Source of the DNA: Deinococcus betulae
GTDB lineage: Bacteria; Deinococcota; Deinococci; Deinococcales; Deinococcaceae
NCBI RefSeq assembly: GCF_020166395.1
Contig: NZ_JAIQXU010000018.1
Coordinates: forward strand, 1 to 64,000
Direction of reading: 5' to 3'
Length of the DNA stretch: 64,000 nt
The notes beneath the pieces are model-generated. The model did not search any database. It was not told the origin of the DNA and saw only the letters and a program-made list of their open reading frames with translations. How positions within the stretch are numbered: the first letter of the stretch is position 1; the number at the start of each line of letters is the position of its first letter. The position numbers and the translations under genes were made by a program. Positions 59,568-64,000 of this stretch are shown one piece after another.

Positions 59568-61421
59568 ATGCGCGTTTGCAAGCCCCCTCTTTCGCTGGTC
59601 TTGGGTCTCGCCCTGCTGACGGGCGCCGCGCAGGCCGCGCCGGACGTTTACGTGGCCTACCCGCCCGACGGACACCGCGTGGCCGCCGATCACGTCATTC
59701 TGGAAGGCAGCGTGACGCCGGGCGCCACATTGACGGTCAGCGGCACCCCAGTGCCCACCGGCCCCGATGGCCTGTTCATGACGTGGTGGCCGCTGAAAGC
59801 CGGCGGCAATGTCCTGCGGTTGGTGACGCGCCTGGGCGGCCAGAGTGCGGCGCGGGTGCTGACCGTCACGCGCACCGTGGCCCGCGCGCTGCCGGCGGTG
59901 CGCACCGCCATTGACCGCGCCAGCGTGCAGCCCGCGCAGCCGCTGGACTTCTGGGACGCGGCCAACGATAGCCCGGCCGAGCGGCGGGTGCCGGTGCGCT
60001 TTCTGGGGTCGCCGGGCGGCCGGGCCACCTTCCGGGTGGCGGGCGGCCCGGCGCAGCCGCTGCCCGAGGGGCCGGCTGGGGTTTACAGCGGGGCCTATAC
60101 GCTGCCCACTGGGCTGACCCTGACCGGCGCGGCATTGACAGTCAGCCTGACGGGCCGCGATGGGCGCACCGTCAGCGCGGCGGCGCCGGGCCGCCTCAGC
60201 AGTGCGCCGGCCCTGGCCCGCAGCGTCACGCAGCTGCCGGGCAGCGTGCCGGGCCTGGGCATCAACGCCGCCGGCACGGTCCTGACCACCATGAACGGCG
60301 AGGCGCTGCTGTACCCACGCGAGGGCATGACCTTCCGGGCTGTGGGCCGGGTCGGGGCTCACCTGCGGCTGCGCCTGGCCCCTGGGCTGGGTGCCCTGGT
60401 GACGGCGGCGCAGGTCTCGCCGCTGGGCTTTGCCCCGCCTCCCGCCCTGAGCGGCGGCGGGGTGACAGCCGAAGGGGAAGGGGAGGGGACCGTTCTGTCC
60501 GCCCTCCCCACGGCCACCAGCGGCACGCCGCCCAAATCGGTGTCCACCACCGTCTCCACCCCGGCGCTCTCGGTGCGGGTGCCACTGGGCTCCGCGCGCC
60601 CACCGTTCACGCTGGAGCAGCCGGACGCCCGGACTCTGGCGTTGACGCTCTACGGCTCATTGGTTGCGCCGCTCACAGTCCCTGCAGAGCGGCCCCCAGC
60701 CATGGCCGGTGCCGAGGTGCAGGCGGTGGCCCCCGGTGTCACCCGGTTGACCCTGCGCCTGGCCCAGGCGGCCTGGGGCTTTACGGCTGCTTACGACGGC
60801 CCCGACCTGCGCCTGAGGGTGCGCCTGCCGCCCAGCCTCAACCCGGCGCAGCCGCTGCTGGGGCGCGTGATTACGCTAGACCCCGGCCACGGAGGCACTC
60901 AGAACGGAGGGGCTGGCAGCTTGCGGGTGCCGGAAAAGGGGCTGGTGCTGCCGATTGCCCGGCGGGCGGCCGAATTGCTGCGTGCCCAGGGCGCCACCGT
61001 TTACCTGACCCGCACCGCCGACGTCACCCTGGGCCTGACCGAGCGTGGGCTGGTGGCCGAGGAAACGGCCAGCGACCTGCTGATCTCGGTGCATGCCAAC
61101 GCCCTGCCCGACGGCCGCGACCCACGCGGAATTCGGGGCCCCGAGGTGTATTTTTCCCATCCGCAGGCGCAGCCGGTGGCAGCGGCCATCCTGGCGGCGC
61201 TGCGGGCGCGTCTGCCTGACCTGGGGCCGGGCGCAGGCCTCAAACCGGGGGCCGACCTGGCCCTGACCCGCCCCACCACCCAGCCCAGCGTGCTCGTGGA
61301 ACTGGCTTACCTGACCGATGCGGGCAACCTGCGCCTGTTACACAGCTCGGCCGGCCAGGAGCGGTTGGCGCAGGCGCTGGCCCAGGGCGTCGCTGACTTT
61401 TACGCTGGAGCGGCGCGGTGA
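59568..61421 (+). CDS. N-acetylmuramoyl-L-alanine amidase
   Basis: A 617-aa exported amidase that cleaves the lactyl-peptide bond of peptidoglycan. Signal peptide at residues 1-23 (LVLGLALLTGAAQA). Residues 24-430 are a long beta-rich region. The C-terminal Amidase_3 domain has DPGHGG (zinc His), the Glu of PEKGLVL, SVHANALPD (zinc His) and PSVLVELAYLTD (catalytic Glu). The stop overlaps the endonuclease V gene by 4 bp. The promoter is weak: TATCTC 7 nt before the ATG. Confidence 0.92.
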   Translation: MRVCKPPLSLVLGLALLTGAAQAAPDVYVAYPPDGHRVAADHVILEGSVTPGATLTVSGTPVPTGPDGLFMTWWPLKAGGNVLRLVTRLGGQSAARVLTVTRTVARALPAVRTAIDRASVQPAQPLDFWDAANDSPAERRVPVRFLGSPGGRATFRVAGGPAQPLPEGPAGVYSGAYTLPTGLTLTGAALTVSLTGRDGRTVSAAAPGRLSSAPALARSVTQLPGSVPGLGINAAGTVLTTMNGEALLYPREGMTFRAVGRVGAHLRLRLAPGLGALVTAAQVSPLGFAPPPALSGGGVTAEGEGEGTVLSALPTATSGTPPKSVSTTVSTPALSVRVPLGSARPPFTLEQPDARTLALTLYGSLVAPLTVPAERPPAMAGAEVQAVAPGVTRLTLRLAQAAWGFTAAYDGPDLRLRVRLPPSLNPAQPLLGRVITLDPGHGGTQNGGAGSLRVPEKGLVLPIARRAAELLRAQGATVYLTRTADVTLGLTERGLVAEETASDLLISVHANALPDGRDPRGIRGPEVYFSHPQAQPVAAAILAALRARLPDLGPGAGLKPGADLALTRPTTQPSVLVELAYLTDAGNLRLLHSSAGQERLAQALAQGVADFYAGAAR

Positions 61422-62113
61422 GGCCCGACCTGCTGGCGCCGCCGCCCAGCCCCCAGGTGGCCGAGGAGTGGCAGCGCGCCTGGGCCGAGCTGGTGGTCGC
61501 CCAGGACGACCTGGGTCCCGTGGCCACAGTGGCGGGCGTGGACGTGGCCTACCACGACCAGAGCGGCGAACTGGTGGCCGCTGCGGCCCTCTTGGATGCC
61601 CAGACCCTGACCGTACTGGAGGAGGTGACGGTGCGTGACCAGGCGCAGTTTCCCTATATTCCAGGTCTGTTTTCCTTCCGCGAATGCTCGCCTGTGGCGC
61701 GGGCGGTGAAGGCCCTGAGCCGACGCCCCGACCTGATCGTCTGCGACGGGCATGGGCGGGCCCATCCGCGCCGCTTTGGCCTGGCCTGCCATCTGGGCGT
61801 GGCGCTGGACCTGCCCACCATCGGCTGCGGCAAGACGCGCCTGACGGGTGCAGAGACGCTGCCGGGACCGGACCGAGGCGCGCATACGCCGCTGCTGGAC
61901 GGCGCCGAAGTCCTGGGGGCCACCCTGCGGACCCAGAGTGGCGTGCGGCCGGTGTACGTCTCGGTGGGCCACCGGGTCTCGCTGCCCACGGCCCTCACCT
62001 GGGTGCTGCACTTAGCCCCGCGCTACCGCCTGCCCGAAACCACGCGCGCCGCCGATGGGTTGGTGCGCCGCACGCTGGCCAGTACAGAGACTCAGCCAGA
62101 GGTGCAGCCATGA
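61418..62113 (+). CDS. nfi: Endonuclease V (deoxyinosine 3'-endonuclease)
   Basis: A 231-aa DNA repair enzyme that nicks DNA next to deoxyinosine. The metal-binding AGVDVAY (first Asp), YIPGLFSFRE with catalytic Glu, and VCDGHGRAHPRRFGLACHLG with catalytic Asp are all present. GTG start overlaps the amidase stop (GTGA), and the TGA overlaps the next gene's ATG. Being in one overlapping operon with a cell-wall amidase is odd, but the operon is likely compact rather than functional. Confidence 0.93.
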   Translation: MRPDLLAPPPSPQVAEEWQRAWAELVVAQDDLGPVATVAGVDVAYHDQSGELVAAAALLDAQTLTVLEEVTVRDQAQFPYIPGLFSFRECSPVARAVKALSRRPDLIVCDGHGRAHPRRFGLACHLGVALDLPTIGCGKTRLTGAETLPGPDRGAHTPLLDGAEVLGATLRTQSGVRPVYVSVGHRVSLPTALTWVLHLAPRYRLPETTRAADGLVRRTLASTETQPEVQP

Positions 62114-62463
62114 GTGCCCTACGCCCCTATCTGGGTCAGCAGGTGCAGGTGGTCGTGGACCGGCCCCTGGGGTCAGTGCATCCCCGGCATCCGGACCTGG
62201 TGTATCCCGTCAACTACGGCGAGGTGCCGGGGACCCTGGCGGGTGACGGTCACCCCATTGACGCCTACCTGCTGGGCTGGGACGAACCCGTGCAGGCGGC
62301 CCAGGGCGAGGTGATTGCCATTATCGAGCGCCTGGACGACGCCGAAGACAAGCTGGTGGTGGCCAGGGGCGGCACCGCCTGGACGCCCGAATCGGTGGGC
62401 ACCATCATCCGGTTTCAGGAACAGTATTTTCGCACGCGCCTGCTGTGGGCCGAAGGGCGTTAA
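62110..62463 (+). CDS. Inorganic pyrophosphatase-like small protein
   Basis: A 117-aa protein with YPVNYGEVPGTLAGDGHPIDAYLLG, which resembles the soluble family I inorganic pyrophosphatase core (DGDPLD-type metal site is DGHPID here). It is much shorter than normal family I enzymes (about 170-180 aa). Activity is uncertain because part of the usual acidic cluster is missing. ATGA overlap with endonuclease V. Its TAA stop (62461-62463) lies in the -10 box of the next gene. Confidence 0.75.
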   Translation: MSALRPYLGQQVQVVVDRPLGSVHPRHPDLVYPVNYGEVPGTLAGDGHPIDAYLLGWDEPVQAAQGEVIAIIERLDDAEDKLVVARGGTAWTPESVGTIIRFQEQYFRTRLLWAEGR

Positions 62464-62473
62464 CGTTGGGGCC

Positions 62474-63163
62474 ATGACCCAGCGGCCCCTCACCCTGATT
62501 ACCGGCGCGGCGGGCGGCATTGGCTCGGCGCTGGCCCGCACCCTGGCCCCGACCCACGACCTGCTACTGGCTGGGCGCGGCGGCCTGACCCTAGCTGCCC
62601 TGTGCGCCGAACTCCAGGCCCAGTCACTGCTCCTGGACCTGACCCGTCCCGAGACGTTCGCGGCGGCGCTCTCCGGCATTCCGCGCGTGACCAACCTCGT
62701 CCACAGCGCGGCCGTGGTCGAACTGGGCGCGGTGGCCGACCAGCCCCACGACGTCTGGACCCACACCCTGGCGGTCAACACGGTGGCGCCCGCCGAACTG
62801 ACGCGGCTGCTGCTGCCTCAGCTGCGGGCCGAGCGGGGCACCGTGGTCTTCGTGAACAGCACGGCGGGCTTGCGGGCGAACGCGGACTGGGCCAGTTATG
62901 CGGCCAGCAAGTCTGCCCTCAGAGCCCTGGCCGACGCTCTGCGCGACGAGGAAGCGGCGCACGGCGTGCGCGTTACGAGCATCTATCCTGGCCGCACCGC
63001 CACCCCCATGCAGGCCAAAGTGCGCGCTCAGGAAGGCGCCGACTACACCCCCGAGGCGTTCGTTGATCCGCAGACGGTGGCGGCCACCATCGCTTTCGTG
63101 CTTCAGGCGCCGCGCGACGCCACACTGCCGGACCTGAGCGTGCGGCCGGGGCCACGCCCATGA
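62474..63163 (+). CDS. Short-chain dehydrogenase/reductase
   Basis: A 229-aa classical SDR with NAD(P) motif TGAAGGIG, NNAG-equivalent VHSAAV, catalytic Ser in VNSTAGL and YAASKSAL (Tyr-x3-Lys). TAACGT (62461-62466) is 7 nt before the ATG, overlapping the preceding stop. The TGA overlaps the next gene's ATG. Substrate unknown. Confidence 0.88.
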   Translation: MTQRPLTLITGAAGGIGSALARTLAPTHDLLLAGRGGLTLAALCAELQAQSLLLDLTRPETFAAALSGIPRVTNLVHSAAVVELGAVADQPHDVWTHTLAVNTVAPAELTRLLLPQLRAERGTVVFVNSTAGLRANADWASYAASKSALRALADALRDEEAAHGVRVTSIYPGRTATPMQAKVRAQEGADYTPEAFVDPQTVAATIAFVLQAPRDATLPDLSVRPGPRP

Positions 63164-64000
63164 CAGCTGCTTACGACGCCGTGGTGGTGGGCGCGGGGCC
63201 GGCGGGCCTGAATGCCGCGCTGGTGCTGGGCGGCGCTGACCGCCGGGTGCTGCTGCTGGACGGCGGCCCTCCCCGCAACGTGCGGGCGCAGGCGGCGCAC
63301 GGGGTGTTCACCCGCGACGGAGTGACGCCCACGCACCTGAAAACCATCGGCCTGGCGGACCTGGCGCCTTACCCCGTGACGGTGGTGCCTCAACTGGCGC
63401 GGGAAGCAGCGTTCACCTCCGACGGGTTCGCCTTGCGCCTGGAAGGCATGTGGGTGCGGTCACAGCGCCTGCTGCTGGCCACGGGCGTGCGCGACGTACT
63501 GCCCACCCTACCCGGCCTGCGCGAGCGCTGGGGCAAGACGGTTCACCACTGCCCCTACTGCGACGGCTGGCCCAACCGGGACGCCCGGCTGGGCGTACTG
63601 GGTTCGGGCCAGGAGGGGCACCATCTGGCGCTGAGTGTGCGGTCCTGGTCGGACGAGGTCACGCTGCTCACTGACGGCCCCGACGAATTAACGGCCGAGC
63701 AGCGGCTGGACCTTCAGCGAGTGGGCATTACCGTGCAGACGGGGCGCCTGTTGCGGCTGGCGGGCCGGGAAGATGTGCGTGTGGGGTTCCGGGGCGGCGG
63801 CGACCTGTGCCTGGATGCGCTGTTTCTCAATCCGACCCAGCAGCAATGCAGCACCCTGCCGGCCGCGCTGGGCTGCGACCTGAACGACAAGAGCCGCGTA
63901 GTGGTCAACGAGAACGGCATGACCAGTGTGCGGGGCGTGTGGGCCGCCGGCGACATGACCGGCGCGCCCCAGTACGTCATGAGCGCGGCGTCGGGCGGCA
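63160..64000 (+). CDS. Thioredoxin reductase-like flavoprotein (3' end beyond window)
   Basis: At least 280 codons, truncated by the window end. It has the FAD motif VVVGAGPAGLNAALVLGG, a redox CPYC pair (in HHCPYCDGWP near residue 130), the NADPH-type LGSGQEGHHLA and the second FAD motif GVWAAGDMTG. This is the thioredoxin-reductase-like group, which includes flavoproteins that oxidise small dithiols as well as thioredoxin. ATG 63160 overlaps the SDR stop (ATGA), so the two are one operon. Confidence 0.87.
   Translation, partial: MTAAYDAVVVGAGPAGLNAALVLGGADRRVLLLDGGPPRNVRAQAAHGVFTRDGVTPTHLKTIGLADLAPYPVTVVPQLAREAAFTSDGFALRLEGMWVRSQRLLLATGVRDVLPTLPGLRERWGKTVHHCPYCDGWPNRDARLGVLGSGQEGHHLALSVRSWSDEVTLLTDGPDELTAEQRLDLQRVGITVQTGRLLRLAGREDVRVGFRGGGDLCLDALFLNPTQQQCSTLPAALGCDLNDKSRVVVNENGMTSVRGVWAAGDMTGAPQYVMSAASGG

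Overview
This looks like chromosomal DNA from a Deinococcus species. The sequence is GC-rich. The gene set (TilS-TadA fusion, MutL with an endonuclease domain, SNF2 helicase with a class 3 intein in its P-loop, FadN/FadA pair, carboxynorspermidine dehydrogenase) fits the genus. Many genes carry a TANNNT -10 box 6-8 nt before the start codon, the leaderless-mRNA signature reported for Deinococcus. Genus-level placement is inference; no search was run.

Layout: gltX (-) and a divergent flavin-reductase gene; a decayed N-terminal segment before a kinase-like gene (2.1-3.3 kb); an RNase Z-like hydrolase; a secreted protein; mutL; an ABC exporter pair (7.3-9.8 kb). An AT-rich island (9.8-12.1 kb) holds a 52-codon exported-peptide gene directly upstream of a 568-aa helical-repeat protein. 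A minus-strand operon (12.1-14.4 kb) encodes carboxynorspermidine dehydrogenase, a methyltransferase and a YciI protein. Two small anchored proteins and a decayed gene follow. A four-gene overlapping operon (15.7-19.8 kb: OleD-like reductase, metallo-hydrolase, adenylate-forming enzyme, KAS III/OleA-like synthase) looks biosynthetic. Next come a macro-domain protein, aroA, a YiaAB protein, a sugar dehydrogenase-like lipoprotein and the intein-containing SNF2 gene (24.5-28.9 kb).

From 29.9 to 33.5 kb lies a trp operon: a leader peptide with three consecutive Trp codons, a classical attenuator, trpE, a four-helix-bundle gene, trpG and trpD. Then: an ATP-grasp protein, an Lrp regulator, lysine 2,3-aminomutase with a class III aminotransferase, a Bcp peroxiredoxin, the TilS-TadA fusion followed by an amber-interrupted gene, a TauE transporter, and a radical SAM enzyme carrying an internal NSSSSH motif and coupled to a kinase-like gene (43.9-46.7 kb). 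A beta-oxidation block (46.8-52.1 kb) follows, then a lipoprotein, a cation antiporter with a structured terminator-bearing leader, an RlmI-like methyltransferase, a HAD phosphatase, a RelA/SpoT-domain synthetase divergent from a cell-wall amidase, endonuclease V, a pyrophosphatase-like protein, an SDR and a thioredoxin reductase-like flavoprotein cut by the window end.

The most original points are the peptide/helical-repeat pair, the radical SAM fusion, the OleA-like operon, the antiporter leader RNA, and two leaderless mini-cistrons overlapping the start codons of downstream genes.
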